Made by a program: the position numbers and the translations under genes. The notes under the pieces are model-generated. The model worked only from the letters and a program-made list of their open reading frames with translations. It ran no database searches and had not been told where the DNA came from. From NCBI RefSeq assembly GCF_029871245.1, contig NZ_SSON01000038.1:1-64000 (forward strand): DNA of 64,000 nt, written 5' to 3'. The first letter of the stretch is position 1. Each line of letters opens with the position of its first letter. Positions 30,419-43,264 of the stretch are shown here, one piece after another. The DNA comes from Pseudomonas sp. BN102 (GTDB lineage: Bacteria; Pseudomonadota; Gammaproteobacteria; Pseudomonadales; Pseudomonadaceae).

Positions 30419-31582
30419 ATGAACATCTTCAGCTTCGCCAAACGCCTACTACTGCCCGCAGCCCTGCTCATCGTCGCGCCGGCCTCCATGGCGGCCCAGC
30501 AGATCGTCCCGTCGCCGCCGCAACTGGCCGCCAAGGCCTATGTACTGATGGACGCCCAGAGCGGCCAGGTCCTGGTCGAGAACAACGGCGACCAGCGCCT
30601 GCCCCCGGCCAGCCTGACCAAGCTGATGACCGCCTACATTGCCACCCTGGAGATCCGCAAGGGCCAGGTCGGCGAGAGCGACCCTGTGACCATCAGCGAG
30701 CACGCCTGGCGTACCGGCGGTTCGCGCATGTTCGTCCAGGTCAACACCCAGGTGACCATGAGCGACCTGCTGCACGGCATCATCATCCAGTCGGGCAACG
30801 ACGCCAGCGTGGCCGTGGCCGAGCACATCGCCGGCAGCGAAGATGCCTTCGCCGACATGATGAACACCACTGCCGAGAAACTCGGCATGACCAACAGCCA
30901 CTTCATGAACGCCACCGGCCTGCCGGACCCGGAGCATTACTCCAGCGCCCATGACATGGCTCGCCTGGCACGCGGCATCATCTACGAGGACCCGGCCCAC
31001 TACGCCATCTACTCGCAGAAAGAGTTCTTCTGGAACAACATCAAGCAGCCCAACCGCAACCTGCTGCTGTGGCGCGACAAGACCGTCGACGGCCTGAAGA
31101 CCGGCCACACCGACGAAGCCGGCTACTGCCTGGTGGCGTCCGCCGTGCGCGACAACATGCGCCTGATCGCCGTGGTCTTCGGCACCAACAGCGAGCAGGC
31201 TCGCGCCGCCGAGACCCAGAAGCTGCTGACCTACGGCTTCCGCTTCTTCGAAACCCAGACCTTCTACCAGAAGGGCGCCGAGCTGGCCAAAGCCCAGGTG
31301 TGGAAGGGCGCGACCCGTGAAGCCAAGGCCGGTCTGGCCCAGGACCTGACCATGACCCTGCCCAAGGGCCAGGCGAAGAAACTGCAGGCCAGCATGACCC
31401 TCAACCCGCAGCTGATCGCCCCGATCAACAAAGGCGACGTGATCGGCAAGGTCGAGGTCAAGATGGAAGACCAGGTTGTCCACAGTGCCGACCTGATCGC
31501 CCTGGAAACCGTCGAGGAAGGTGGCTTCTTCCGCCGCCTGTGGGATAGCATTCGCCTGTTCTTCTTCGGCCTGTTCAACTGA
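30419..31582 (+). CDS. dacC: D-alanyl-D-alanine carboxypeptidase (PBP5/6)
   Basis: Trims the terminal D-Ala of peptidoglycan stem peptides. 387 residues. Signal peptide ends near PASMAA; active serine in PPASLTKLM, SGND, and KTG in LKTGHTDEAG. The C-terminal amphipathic tail RRLWDSIRLFFFGLFN serves as membrane anchor, as in PBP5. A GAGAGACGG stretch precedes the ATG. Confidence 0.96.
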   Translation: MNIFSFAKRLLLPAALLIVAPASMAAQQIVPSPPQLAAKAYVLMDAQSGQVLVENNGDQRLPPASLTKLMTAYIATLEIRKGQVGESDPVTISEHAWRTGGSRMFVQVNTQVTMSDLLHGIIIQSGNDASVAVAEHIAGSEDAFADMMNTTAEKLGMTNSHFMNATGLPDPEHYSSAHDMARLARGIIYEDPAHYAIYSQKEFFWNNIKQPNRNLLLWRDKTVDGLKTGHTDEAGYCLVASAVRDNMRLIAVVFGTNSEQARAAETQKLLTYGFRFFETQTFYQKGAELAKAQVWKGATREAKAGLAQDLTMTLPKGQAKKLQASMTLNPQLIAPINKGDVIGKVEVKMEDQVVHSADLIALETVEEGGFFRRLWDSIRLFFFGLFN

Positions 31583-31593
31583 CCTACTGAGCC

Positions 31594-31626
31594 GACGCCT
31601 CGCGCCCTCTCCGGGCACGGGGCGTC
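31594..31626 (+). terminator. intercistronic hairpin after dacC
   Basis: Stem GACGCC / GGCGTC with an inner CCC / GGG pair. No T tract follows, so it may be a partial terminator or mRNA-stabilising hairpin between dacC and ybeD. Confidence 0.35.
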
Positions 31627-31656
31627 CGCATCTCGGATCACGAGTCCGCTGCTGCC

Positions 31657-31938
31657 ATGACCGATACCCCTGACGTACAACCCCCGAAAATCGAGTTCCC
31701 CTGCGAGCGCTACCCCATCAAGGTGATTGGCGATTCCGGTGAAGGCTTCGCCGACCTGGTGATCGAGATCATCCGGCGCCACGCGCCCGACCTCGACGCC
31801 GCCACCCTGGTGGTGCGCGACAGCCGCAACGGCCGCTTCCTCTCGGTGCAGGTGTTGATCACCGCCACCAGTGTCGAGCAGCTGCAATCCATCCATGTCG
31901 ACCTGCGGGCCACCGGCCGCGTGCACATGGTGCTTTAG
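31657..31938 (+). CDS. ybeD: YbeD/DUF493 family protein
   Basis: 93 residues, an ACT-like small domain ([18 protein letters not shown], then [19 protein letters not shown]). The family sits between dacA/dacC and lipB in many gammaproteobacteria and is thought to be a regulator, possibly of lipoate or wall metabolism; function unproven. Its stop shares one base with the lipB GTG start. Confidence 0.9.
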   Translation: MTDTPDVQPPKIEFPCERYPIKVIGDSGEGFADLVIEIIRRHAPDLDAATLVVRDSRNGRFLSVQVLITATSVEQLQSIHVDLRATGRVHMVL

Positions 31939-32564
31939 TGGCACCTGCCGAACTCATCGTGCGTCATCTGGGGCTGGTGGACTACCTGCCGACCCTGGAG
32001 GCGATGCGCCGCCTGACCGTCGAGCGCGACGAACGGACGCCCGACGAAATCTGGCTGCTGCAGCATCCTCAGGTGTTCACCCAGGGCCAGGCCGGCAAGG
32101 CCGAGCATTTGCTGGCACCGGGAGACATCCCGGTGATCCAGGTCGAGCGCGGCGGTCAGGTCACCTACCATGGCCCTGGCCAATTGGTGGCCTATCTGAT
32201 GCTGGACCTGCGCCGCCTGGGATTGGGCGTGCGCGAACTGGTCACGGCCATGGAGCAGAGCCTGGTTGATGTGCTGGCTGCCTATGGCGTCGAGGCGGCG
32301 CCCAAGGCGGATGCTCCCGGCGTCTATGTCGAAGGCGACAAGATCGCCTCGCTGGGACTGCGGGTCAGCCGGGGCTGTTCATTCCACGGCCTGGCGCTCA
32401 ACGTGGATATGGACATGTCGCCCTTCTGGCGGATCAATCCCTGCGGCTACGCCGGGTTGAAGATGGTGCAGCTCAAGGACCTGCTCGAGACGCCACCGCA
32501 GCTCGATGAGGTTGCGCAGCGCCTGGAGCAGGCTCTGCGCCAGCGGCTGGGCTACGCCCGATAG
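31938..32564 (+). CDS. lipB: octanoyltransferase LipB
   Basis: Transfers octanoate from octanoyl-ACP to lipoyl domains of the 2-oxoacid dehydrogenases and GcvH. 208 residues. [18 protein letters not shown] and [24 protein letters not shown] (catalytic Lys), and the catalytic cysteine in [10 protein letters not shown]. The GTG start overlaps the ybeD stop by one base, so translation is coupled. It converges on lipA. Confidence 0.96.
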   Translation: MAPAELIVRHLGLVDYLPTLEAMRRLTVERDERTPDEIWLLQHPQVFTQGQAGKAEHLLAPGDIPVIQVERGGQVTYHGPGQLVAYLMLDLRRLGLGVRELVTAMEQSLVDVLAAYGVEAAPKADAPGVYVEGDKIASLGLRVSRGCSFHGLALNVDMDMSPFWRINPCGYAGLKMVQLKDLLETPPQLDEVAQRLEQALRQRLGYAR

Positions 32565-32776
32565 GCGACGGGGCAGGACGCCCTGGCTCGCATTCCGTTT
32601 CGAAGGCTATGCCCCTGTTAGCTGTTGCCAAGAGGTTTCGGTCAGGGATCGGGGCCTTGTAGTGAAGGCCGGGCGGAGATCTATAGCCCACGCTGACCTG
32701 CAATGCTGGGCTGAAGCCCACCTTACGGGCCTCTGCGCCACATCCCAACACTTAACGCACACATAGCCTGAAAGAC

Positions 32777-32827
32777 ACTGCACGCACGGCGTACCCCAGG
32801 CACGTTGCCTGGAGTGGGCCGTGCAGT
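32777..32827. terminator. two-tier hairpin between convergent lipB and lipA
   Basis: Outer stem ACTGCACG / CGTGCAGT and inner stem CCAGGCA-CGT-TGCCTGG. It lies 7 bp beyond the lipA stop on the minus strand. No long T tract. The remaining 269-bp gap from 32565 has a GCTGGGCTGAAGCCCACC repeat-like stretch and no gene. Confidence 0.5.
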
Positions 32828-32833
32828 TTCCGA

Positions 32834-33886
32834 TCAGTTCAGGTTGAGTGCCGGAATAATGCTCGTGTCGAGGGGCTGGCCCGGTACCGGCACCGGCGCC
32901 GCCAGGCCCAGGTTGTTCTTCTCGAACACCCGGTCGGCCCTGTAGCTGGAACGCACCAGCGGGCCGGCTGCGACTTCCATGAAGCCCTTCTGCAGGCCGA
33001 TATCGCGGAAGCGGTTGAATTCCTCCGGGCTGACCCAGCGCTTGACCGTCAGGTGGTTACGGGTGGGCTGCAGGTATTGGCCGAGGGTGAGGATGTCGAC
33101 GCCTATGGCGCGCAGGTCGTCCATGGTTTCGATGACTTCCTCGTCAGTTTCGCCCAGCCCCAGCATCAGGCTGGTCTTGGTCAGCACGTTCGGGCGGTGG
33201 CGCTTGGCATGCTCCAGCACGCGCAGGGTCTTCTCGTAGCCGGCGCGCGGGTCGCGCACCACATGGGTCAGGCGCTTGACCGTCTCGACGTTCTGCGCGA
33301 ACACCTCCAGGCCGGAATCCACCACCCGCTCGATGGCCTGATGGTCGCCATTGAAGTCCGGGGTTAGGGCCTCCACCACCACCTGTGGCGTGCGCTCCTT
33401 GATGGCGCGCACGCAGGCGGCGTAGTGGCTGGCGCCGCCGTCGTCCAGGTCATCGCGATCCACCGAGGTCAGCACGATATAGCGCAACGCCATCAGCTCG
33501 ACCGACTTGGCGGTGTTCTGCGGCTCTTCCTGGTCCAGCCAGCCGTTGGGATTACCGGTGTCCACGGCGCAGAAGCGGCAGGCACGGGTGCACACCGAGC
33601 CCATCAGCATGATGGTGGCGGTGCCGTTGGACCAGCACTCGCCCATGTTCGGACAGTGTGATTCCTGGCATACGGTGCTCAGGCGATGTTCGCCGACATT
33701 GCGCTTGACCGCATCGAAGCGGCTGCCGCCCGGTGCCTTCACCCGCAGCCACTTGGGCTTGGGTTCGAATACCTGGGGTTCGGCCGAGGCGCGGCGCTTC
33801 TGGCCATCCTTGATCGCGGTGATGCCCTGAGCAGTACGGAACTTTTCGCCGCTGGCGACGGGTTTGGACGAGTCTGTATCGGACAT
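32834..33886 (-). CDS. lipA: lipoyl synthase
   Basis: Radical-SAM enzyme that inserts two sulfurs into octanoyl groups placed by LipB. 350 residues, slightly longer than usual through the N-terminus. The auxiliary cluster motif reads [13 protein letters not shown] and the radical-SAM motif CTRACRFC. The start [17 protein letters not shown] is chosen because conserved residues begin soon after and the upstream open frame is not family-like. Confidence 0.96.
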   Translation of the reverse strand: MSDTDSSKPVASGEKFRTAQGITAIKDGQKRRASAEPQVFEPKPKWLRVKAPGGSRFDAVKRNVGEHRLSTVCQESHCPNMGECWSNGTATIMLMGSVCTRACRFCAVDTGNPNGWLDQEEPQNTAKSVELMALRYIVLTSVDRDDLDDGGASHYAACVRAIKERTPQVVVEALTPDFNGDHQAIERVVDSGLEVFAQNVETVKRLTHVVRDPRAGYEKTLRVLEHAKRHRPNVLTKTSLMLGLGETDEEVIETMDDLRAIGVDILTLGQYLQPTRNHLTVKRWVSPEEFNRFRDIGLQKGFMEVAAGPLVRSSYRADRVFEKNNLGLAAPVPVPGQPLDTSIIPALNLN

Positions 33887-34064
33887 CGGAAATCTGGGCT
33901 CCGCTAGAGGCTTCGTGGGCTGCCGCAGGGGCACGGGAGGGTGGCGCAGTGTATCACAAAAGGTCTCTGCTCCAGCTGGCAGCGGGGGCCTGGGCCGGCC
34001 GCAAAGCGGGCTGGGCGACGTTCCAGGCACCCGGCGCGTACGGAGCATTCGTGGCCCGCAGGCG

Positions 34065-35363
34065 CTAGCGCTGTTGCAGGCTCTCCAGCAGCTTCTGGGT
34101 CGGGAAGCCGTCAGCCGGCCAGCCCTGGCTCTGTTGGTAGCCACGGATCGCCTTGCGGGTGTTGGCGCCGATGATGCCGTCCGCCGCTCCTGGCGAGTAG
34201 CCGGCGGCAGCCAGGGATTCCTGCAATTCGACGCGCTCGCTGCGGCTCAACGGGCGCTCGTCGCGGGGCCAGCTGCCGACGAGTTCGCCGCGGCCATCGA
34301 AGCGCTCGCCCAGCAGGCTGACGGCCAGGGCGTAGGACGAGGAGTTGTTGTACTTGAGGATGGCGCGGAAGTTGTCCAGCACCAGGAAGGCCGGACCGCG
34401 ATGGCCGGCGGGCAGCAGCAGGTAGGCGGATTCGCCGGCGAGACCGGAGGCCTGCGGGCCGGTCTGCACGCCCATCGCCTGCCATTGCCCCACAGGCTTG
34501 CGGATGTCGGCGTCGGCTTGCGCGTAGTCGAAGCCCTGGGGCAGTTGCACCTGCAGCGCCGCAGGTTGGCCCTTGCGCCAGCCGGAGGCCTGCAGGTAGT
34601 GCGCGGCGGAGGCCAGGGCGTCGGCCGAGGAGTTCCAGATATCGCGTCGACCGTCGCCGTCGAAGTCCACCGCGTGGCTGTTGTAGGTGGTGGGGATGAA
34701 CTGGGTCTGGCCCATGGCGCCGGCCCAGGAGCCGAGCATGCCGGAGGGCTGGATATCGCCGTGCTGGATGATCTCCAGGGCGGCCAGCAACTGCGCATGG
34801 GCGAAGGCCGGGCGGCGGCCTTCATAGGCCAGGGTGGCCAGGGAGCGGATCACCGACTTGTCGCCCATGAACTGGCCGAAGCTGCTTTCCATGCCCCAGA
34901 TGGCCACGAGGGTTTCGCGGTCCACGCCGAAACGCTGCTCGATACCGTCGAGTGACGCCGCATGCTCGGCCAGCAAGGCCTGGCCCTTGCGCACCCGATA
35001 GGGCGAAATGGCGCCTTCCAGGTATTCCCAGACCGGCCGGGTGAACTCGGGCTGGCTGCGGTCAGCGGTGATCACGCTGGGATCAGGGGTGACGCCAGCG
35101 AAGGCGCGGTCAAAGGCGGCGGCGTCGATGCCGCTGGCCAGGGCTTCGCGGCGGAAGCCGTCGCGCCAGGCACTGAAGCTGATGGTCGGCATCACCACCT
35201 GGGCCATGGCAGGGGCTGCGGGCGCCTTGGCGGCGGGTTGGCTGACCTGGGGAGCGGCGGCGGGTTTCTGCGCCGGAGCGTCGGCACACGAGGAGAGCAG
35301 GGTGAGGGCGGAGGCTGCGGCCAGGCTGCGGAACATCAGGCCGGGGGCAGTGGCATCGAACAT
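34065..35363 (-). CDS. MltB-family lytic transglycosylase with peptidoglycan-binding domain
   Basis: 432 residues, the second MltB-type transglycosylase of the window. Lipobox LTLLSSC (about residue 26), a low-complexity Ala/Pro linker, the catalytic domain with glutamate in [30 protein letters not shown] and [11 protein letters not shown], then a C-terminal PG_binding_1 domain ([25 protein letters not shown]). Its position matches PAO1 PA3992 (SltB3/SltH, from memory). It has the extra wall-binding domain that the 28332 enzyme lacks. Confidence 0.93.
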   Translation of the reverse strand: MFDATAPGLMFRSLAAASALTLLSSCADAPAQKPAAAPQVSQPAAKAPAAPAMAQVVMPTISFSAWRDGFRREALASGIDAAAFDRAFAGVTPDPSVITADRSQPEFTRPVWEYLEGAISPYRVRKGQALLAEHAASLDGIEQRFGVDRETLVAIWGMESSFGQFMGDKSVIRSLATLAYEGRRPAFAHAQLLAALEIIQHGDIQPSGMLGSWAGAMGQTQFIPTTYNSHAVDFDGDGRRDIWNSSADALASAAHYLQASGWRKGQPAALQVQLPQGFDYAQADADIRKPVGQWQAMGVQTGPQASGLAGESAYLLLPAGHRGPAFLVLDNFRAILKYNNSSSYALAVSLLGERFDGRGELVGSWPRDERPLSRSERVELQESLAAAGYSPGAADGIIGANTRKAIRGYQQSQGWPADGFPTQKLLESLQQR

Positions 35364-35421
35364 AATAAAGTCTCGAGGCTGACGAAGAATCAAGCCGCGA
35401 CCTTAACATGTTCGGGCCTTT

Positions 35422-35577
35422 TCAGGCGGCTATAAGCGACGAAGCCTCCCAATTGTGGGAGGCTTCGCGGCGGTAACTTCCTTTGCCTTTCAGGGGCTTT
35501 TCCTGGCGGCAGCGGAAGAGAGGTTGGGCTACCAGGGATTTAGCGCGGTTCGGCGCTGTCTTGCGTTTCTTGGCCAT
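35422..35577 (-). CDS. arfA: alternative ribosome-rescue factor ArfA
   Basis: 51 codons, read by hand. Rescues ribosomes stalled on nonstop mRNA by recruiting release factor RF2, backing up tmRNA. The core PLFRCRQEKPLKGKGSYRRE matches the ArfA pattern PLFRxRxEKxKKGKGSYxRK, and NWEAS near the C-terminus is also shared. GAGGA lies 6 bp before the ATG. The last third of the gene forms an 11-bp hairpin, as in E. coli arfA, where cleavage or termination yields a nonstop message that tmRNA destroys, so ArfA appears only when tmRNA fails. Confidence 0.9.
   Translation of the reverse strand: MAKKRKTAPNRAKSLVAQPLFRCRQEKPLKGKGSYRREASHNWEASSLIAA
35440..35467 (-). promoter_or_regulatory. arfA intragenic hairpin generating nonstop mRNA
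   Basis: Within the reading frame the RNA forms CGAAGCCTCCC / GGGAGGCTTCG, an 11-bp perfect stem with loop ACAATT, ending 15 bases before the stop codon. It spans the codons for EASHNWEAS. No T tract follows, which favours RNase III-type cleavage over simple termination. Confidence 0.8.
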
Positions 35578-35649
35578 GGCCAGTCCTCGATTGGCGCCCG
35601 CGGCAGTGCGGGCGCGCGCATCATCGACCCCTGCTCAGAAAATGTCCAG

Positions 35650-36687
35650 CTATTCGGCGGCCAGTGGCAGACGCTGGCCGGCCAGCAGCAGGGCAAGGCG
35701 CGCGAGGCCGTTCCATGGATCGCCCGCGGCCTGACCTTTGATCTGCGCGTCGATGCGCTGGGCGTCCTGCAGCAACTGGTTCCAGCGCGATGCGGGGTGG
35801 CGTTGCAGGGCGCGACTGACCAGGGGCCGGCGCTTGTCCCAGACCGGCGGGCGGGCCGAGGCGAAGGCCTTTTCCAGGGGCACGCCCTGGCTGTACTGCT
35901 GGGCCAGGCTGGCCAGCAGACGCAACTCGCGGGCCAGCGCCCAGAGGACCACCGGCGGTTCGACGCCTTCACCGCGCAGCCCTTCCAGGGTGCGCAGGGT
36001 ATGGGCGGGCTCGCCGTTGAGTGCGGCGTCGATCAGGCCAAAGACGTCGAATCGCGCGCTGTCGGCGACCGCCGCCTGGACGGTGGCGGCATCCACCTGG
36101 CCGCCCTCGGCGAGCAGCTTGAGCTTCTCGATCTCCTGGGCGGCCGCCAACAGGTTGCCTTCGACCCGCGCGGCTATCAGGTCTACGGCTTCCTGGTTGG
36201 CAGCGAGTCCCGCCTGGGACAGACGCTGGCGAATCCACTGGGGCAGGTTGTGCGCCTCGACGGGCCAGACCTGGACGAACTGGACGTCCGGCCCGTCGAT
36301 CAGGGCCTTGGCCCATTTGGTTTTCTGCGTGCTGCCGTCGAGTTTGGGCAGGCTCAGCAGCAGCACGGTGTCTTCCGGAGGCCGTGCCAGGTACTCCAGC
36401 AGCGCTGCGGCGCCTTTGTCGCCCGGCTTGCCGGAGGGCAGGCGCACTTCCAGCAGGCGCTTCTCGGCGAACAGTGAGAGGCTGGCGCCGGCTTCAAGCA
36501 GCAGGCCCCAGTCGAAGTTGGCTTCGGCGTTGAATACCTGGCGCTCGCTGAAATCCCGCGCACGGACGCTGGTGCGGATGGCGTCGCAGGCTTCCTGGCA
36601 GAGCAGCGGTTCATCGCCGCTGACCACGTAGACCGGTGCCAGTTGGCCCTGCAGGTGTTTACCCAGTTGAGCGGGATTGAGTTTCAT
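35650..36687 (-). CDS. holA: DNA polymerase III subunit delta
   Basis: Clamp-loader subunit that opens the beta clamp. 345 residues: an AAA+-like fold without Walker motifs (VYVVSGDEPLLCQEACDAIR), lid and collar domains (QLVEALARELRLL-like region ALARELRLLASLAQQY). It is in the conserved leuS-lptE-holA order and lies 40 bp after lptE. Confidence 0.95.
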   Translation of the reverse strand: MKLNPAQLGKHLQGQLAPVYVVSGDEPLLCQEACDAIRTSVRARDFSERQVFNAEANFDWGLLLEAGASLSLFAEKRLLEVRLPSGKPGDKGAAALLEYLARPPEDTVLLLSLPKLDGSTQKTKWAKALIDGPDVQFVQVWPVEAHNLPQWIRQRLSQAGLAANQEAVDLIAARVEGNLLAAAQEIEKLKLLAEGGQVDAATVQAAVADSARFDVFGLIDAALNGEPAHTLRTLEGLRGEGVEPPVVLWALARELRLLASLAQQYSQGVPLEKAFASARPPVWDKRRPLVSRALQRHPASRWNQLLQDAQRIDAQIKGQAAGDPWNGLARLALLLAGQRLPLAAE

Positions 36688-36727
36688 AGGCGCAAATGAT
36701 CGGGGCCGCTGGTGCGGCCCCTTGTGC

Positions 36728-37336
36728 TCACTGGATGGGCAGTTGCAGCGGTGACTGCTGCGGTTGCTGGGTCTTTTCGGCCTGGCGCGCGGCTTCCAGC
36801 GCTTCGGCTTCGGCCTTGGCCTTGGCTTCGGCGGTCTGCTGCAGCTGGTCCAGCTGGGCCGGGGTGACCAGGTGCAGGCGCATGACCATCTGCTGGACCA
36901 TCTCCTGGCGCATTTCCTGGCGCAGCTGGTCCGCTTCCTGGTCGGAGCCGATCAGGTTGTTGCTGTCGAAAACGTAGGTCTTCTGCACAGTCAGCTTGTC
37001 GTTCATCAGCAGCAGGTCATTGGCGCCGCGAATCTCGTATTGCAGCGTGTGGGTCAGCTCGTACTCGGCGCTGCGGGAAGATTGGGTGTAGGAGGCGGTA
37101 CGCTGAGTCTCGTCCTCGCGGGCCAGCACCAGGGTATAGGGCGCCCCGGCATGGACCTTGACGTCGTTATTTTCCAGCGCCGCGCGCACGGCCTTTACCG
37201 TCGCGCCGTACTGGTTACGGGCGGTAAGGTCCAGTTCGGTGAGGGCGAAGTCGGCGTCGCCGGTGCCGCGAAGCTGGAAGCCGCAGGCGCTCAGCAGCGC
37301 GGTGAGGCCCAGGACCAGCAGATTCCGTTTCATCAT
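36728..37336 (-). CDS. lptE: LPS-assembly lipoprotein LptE
   Basis: Plugs and assists the LptD barrel in placing LPS in the outer membrane. 202 residues. Signal [17 protein letters not shown] with lipobox, then [14 protein letters not shown], the family start. A long Ala/Glu/Gln-rich C-terminal tail (about 160-202) is typical of pseudomonads. Two adjacent ATG codons (37336, 37333) are equally possible starts. Confidence 0.94.
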   Translation of the reverse strand: MMKRNLLVLGLTALLSACGFQLRGTGDADFALTELDLTARNQYGATVKAVRAALENNDVKVHAGAPYTLVLAREDETQRTASYTQSSRSAEYELTHTLQYEIRGANDLLLMNDKLTVQKTYVFDSNNLIGSDQEADQLRQEMRQEMVQQMVMRLHLVTPAQLDQLQQTAEAKAKAEAEALEAARQAEKTQQPQQSPLQLPIQ

Positions 37337-37362
37337 GTCTTTGCGTTCCCCTTGCAAGCGGT

Positions 37363-37391
37363 CCGGCGCCACTCCCGCAGGAGGGCGCCGG
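37363..37391 (-). terminator. intercistronic hairpin between leuS and lptE
   Basis: Strong stem CCGGCGCC / GGCGCCGG, extended inside by CTCC / GGAG. It has no T tract and sits between the leuS stop and the lptE start. It is more likely an attenuating or stabilising hairpin than a full terminator. Confidence 0.4.
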
Positions 37392-37397
37392 CTTCGA

Positions 37398-40705
<3,308 letters not shown>

Positions 40706-40711
40706 GCTCCC

Positions 40712-40731
40712 GGGCACCTCTGGAGGTGCCC
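40712..40731 (+). promoter_or_regulatory. hairpin covering the ribosome site of the DUF218 gene
   Basis: GGGCACCT-CTGG-AGGTGCCC (one extra C/G pair in the loop) lies directly against the ATG at 40732. The right arm contains the GGAGG ribosome site. The mRNA would fold and hide it, which suggests translational control. Confidence 0.5.
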
Positions 40732-41493
40732 ATGCCGATCCGCTACATCCTCAAGCAATTGCTGCTGCCGCCCGGTGGCTTCCTGCTGCTGCTCCTGCTC
40801 GCCTGGTGGCTGCGACGACGCATGCCCAGGTTGTCCCTGGCCTGCTTCGTCACCGGCCTGGGCGGCCTCTGGCTGATGAGCCTGCCGGTGGTGGTGGAGT
40901 GGTCGGCCCGGTCGCTCGAAACCGAACCGCCCCTGGCCGAGGCCGAGTGGCCGCGGCTGGCCGAACGGGTGGATGCGATAGTCGTACTCGGCGGTGGCCG
41001 CGAGCGCGACGACCCGGCCTGGGGTGGCGACCAGCCGTCCGCCATGGCTTTGGAGCGCCTGCGCTACGCGGCGCGCCTGGCCCGCGCGAGTGGCCTGCCG
41101 TTGCTGACCAGTGGTGGCCTGCATTTTGGCGAGCCGCCCAGCGAGGCGCTGATCATGGCCGACACCCTCAAGCGTGATTACGGCCTGGACGTGCGCTGGC
41201 AGGAAGGGAAAAGCCGCACCACCTGGGAGAATGCCGAGTTCACTGCAGGGATACTGCTGCCGCAGGGCATCCGCCGCGTGCTGCTGGTCACCCAGGCCGC
41301 GCATATGCCACGGGCGCGCTGGAGCTTCGAGCGCGCCGGGTTCGAGGTGGCGGCGGCGCCCGTGGGCTATCTCGGCGTGCCCAATGGCCGGCCTCTGGGG
41401 GGCTGGCTGCCGGAGAGCAAGGCGGTATGGCAGAGCGGGATGCTGCTGAACGAGGCTGTGGGGCTGATCGCTTATCCGCTGGCTTACGACTGA
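40732..41493 (+). CDS. YdcF/ElyC-family (DUF218) membrane protein
   Basis: 253 residues: two N-terminal membrane segments (LLLPPGGFLLLLLLAWWL and LACFVTGLGGLWLMSLPVVV) and a DUF218 domain with AIVVLGGGRERD, LTSGGLH and EGKSRTTWENA. ElyC relatives influence envelope integrity and undecaprenyl-phosphate use. Located between ybeL and lnt; function in Pseudomonas not known. Confidence 0.88.
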   Translation: MPIRYILKQLLLPPGGFLLLLLLAWWLRRRMPRLSLACFVTGLGGLWLMSLPVVVEWSARSLETEPPLAEAEWPRLAERVDAIVVLGGGRERDDPAWGGDQPSAMALERLRYAARLARASGLPLLTSGGLHFGEPPSEALIMADTLKRDYGLDVRWQEGKSRTTWENAEFTAGILLPQGIRRVLLVTQAAHMPRARWSFERAGFEVAAAPVGYLGVPNGRPLGGWLPESKAVWQSGMLLNEAVGLIAYPLAYD

Positions 41494-41513
41494 ACTGCCA
41501 GGCGGTAGCTCTT

Positions 41514-41610
41514 CGTGGGGGCGAATTCATTCGCTAAGCAAGCCGAAGGCTTGCCCGTGGAATTTGATGGGGCCGCTGCGCGGCCCTTGGCGAATGAGTT
41601 CGCCCCGACA
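41514..41610. repeat. inverted pair of family A extragenic repeats
   Basis: Left arm CGTGGGGGCGAATTCATTCGC, right arm GCGAATGAGTTCGCCCCGACA, slightly imperfect, with a GGGGCCGCTGCGCGGCCC hairpin inside. It lies between convergent genes. Confidence 0.75.
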
Positions 41611-41630
41611 GGGGAAGAACTTGCTCCCGG

Positions 41631-43151
41631 TCAAACCGTCTTGGCGATCCGGCTTGCCAGCAGGGCCCAGGCGAACAGCAGGCCACAGAGGATCACCAGC
41701 GGCCAGGCGCGCCACTGCAGGTAGGGCGTCAGGCCTTGCATCGGCAGGACTTCTCCGTAGAGCACCCCTTGCTGGAACTGCGGGATGCCTTCGGTGATCT
41801 GGCCGAAGGGGTCGATCAGCACGGTGACGCCGTTGTTGGTGGCGCGGATCATCCAGCGGCCGGCCTCCAGGGCGCGCATCTGGGCCATTTGCAGGTGCTG
41901 CAGCGGGCCGATGGAGGTGCCGAACCAGGTGTCGTTGCTCACCGTCAGCAGGATGTCGCTATTGGCGGCCAGATCGGCGGCGAACTCCGGGTAGACCACT
42001 TCGTAGCAGATGTACGGGGCGATGCGGTAACCCTTGGCCAGCAACGGCGGCTGCTCCGAACCGCCACGGGCGAAGTCGGACATGGGCAGGTCGAAGAAGG
42101 CGATCAGCCCGCGCAGCACGTCCTGCAACGGCACGTATTCGCCAAAAGGCACCAGCTTCTGCTTGAGGTAGGTGCCTTCGCCGTGGCCGAGCACGGTGAT
42201 GCCGTTGTAATAGCGCTTCTCGCCATGCTCGTTGACCTGGCGGATCGGCACACCGGTGATGAGTGCAGACTCGCGCTCATTGGCGAAGCGTCCCATCACG
42301 CCGAGGTAGCCCTCGACGAGCTCCTTGAGCACCGGAACAGCGGTTTCCGGCCAGACGATCAGGTCCGCCGTCCGGGCGCTGAAGGTCATGTCGCGGTAGA
42401 GCGCCAGCTGGGCATTGAGCTGATCCGGGTCCCATTTCAGGTTCTGTTCGATATTGCCCTGCATGGCCGCCACCTTCAGCGGAGCGCCGGCAGCTTGGGT
42501 CCAGGCATGGCCCTTGAGTGCCAGGCCGACCACCCAGGGGACGATCAGCAGGGCGACGCCCGTAGCGAGGAAGGCCGGGCGGCTGCGCAGCCGGGCCAGG
42601 TTCACCAGCAGGGCGGCGGTCAGCGCCATGGCGAAGGACACCAACCAGACGCCGCCCACGGGCGCCAGCCCGGCCAGCGGAGCATCCAGTTGGCTGTAGC
42701 CGGCATAGAGCCAGGGAAAGCCGGTGAGGAACCAGCCGCGGAAGGCTTCCTGGGCCAGCCAGAGGGCCGCGAAGGCCAGGGTGTCGGCCAGGGCAGCTTC
42801 GCTGCGGCGTAGCCAGCGGGCCCAGACCAGCGCGGGGAGGGCGAAGAAGAGGGCGACGCCGGCACTGAAGCCGATGGTGAGGAAGCTCGCCAGGGGCACC
42901 GAGGCGGCGCCGTAGTCGTGGATGCTGACGTAGATCCAGCTGGTCCCGGCGCTGAACAGGCCGAAGCCGTAGCACCAGCCGCGCCAGAAGGCGGCCTTGG
43001 GCGCCAGGTCACGCAGCCCCAGGTAGAAGAGGGCCAGGGACAGCAGTTCCAGGGGCCAGAAATCGAAGGGGGCGAAGGCCAGGGGCGTCAGGGCGCCGGC
43101 GGCCAGGGCCAGCAGGTTGCCCGGCCAGCCGGGGCGGGTGATCCAGTTCAT
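41631..43151 (-). CDS. lnt: apolipoprotein N-acyltransferase
   Basis: Adds the third acyl chain to lipoproteins in the inner membrane. 506 residues, with N-terminal membrane segments (about 1-215) and a periplasmic nitrilase-like domain. Catalytic triad: Glu in IVWPETAVP, Lys in KQKLVPFGEYVPL and Cys in APYICYEVVYPE. It is downstream of corC in the conserved ybeZ-ybeY-corC-lnt order. It would process the lipoproteins seen in this window. Confidence 0.97.
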   Translation of the reverse strand: MNWITRPGWPGNLLALAAGALTPLAFAPFDFWPLELLSLALFYLGLRDLAPKAAFWRGWCYGFGLFSAGTSWIYVSIHDYGAASVPLASFLTIGFSAGVALFFALPALVWARWLRRSEAALADTLAFAALWLAQEAFRGWFLTGFPWLYAGYSQLDAPLAGLAPVGGVWLVSFAMALTAALLVNLARLRSRPAFLATGVALLIVPWVVGLALKGHAWTQAAGAPLKVAAMQGNIEQNLKWDPDQLNAQLALYRDMTFSARTADLIVWPETAVPVLKELVEGYLGVMGRFANERESALITGVPIRQVNEHGEKRYYNGITVLGHGEGTYLKQKLVPFGEYVPLQDVLRGLIAFFDLPMSDFARGGSEQPPLLAKGYRIAPYICYEVVYPEFAADLAANSDILLTVSNDTWFGTSIGPLQHLQMAQMRALEAGRWMIRATNNGVTVLIDPFGQITEGIPQFQQGVLYGEVLPMQGLTPYLQWRAWPLVILCGLLFAWALLASRIAKTV

Positions 43152-43235
43152 GCTCGGTCCTTGGGCGGATGGGGAGCTGGAAGAGAGTGCGGGGCGGACC
43201 AGTGATGCCGGTCCGGGGCGCGATTATCCACGGGC

Positions 43236-43256
43236 GCCCCTCCGTTGTGGAGGGGC
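43236..43256 (-). terminator. intercistronic hairpin between corC and lnt
   Basis: GCCCCTCC / GGAGGGGC perfect stem with a 5-base loop, 8 bp after the corC stop. No T tract follows, so probably only partial termination before lnt. Confidence 0.4.
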
Positions 43257-43264
43257 ACTGTGTT

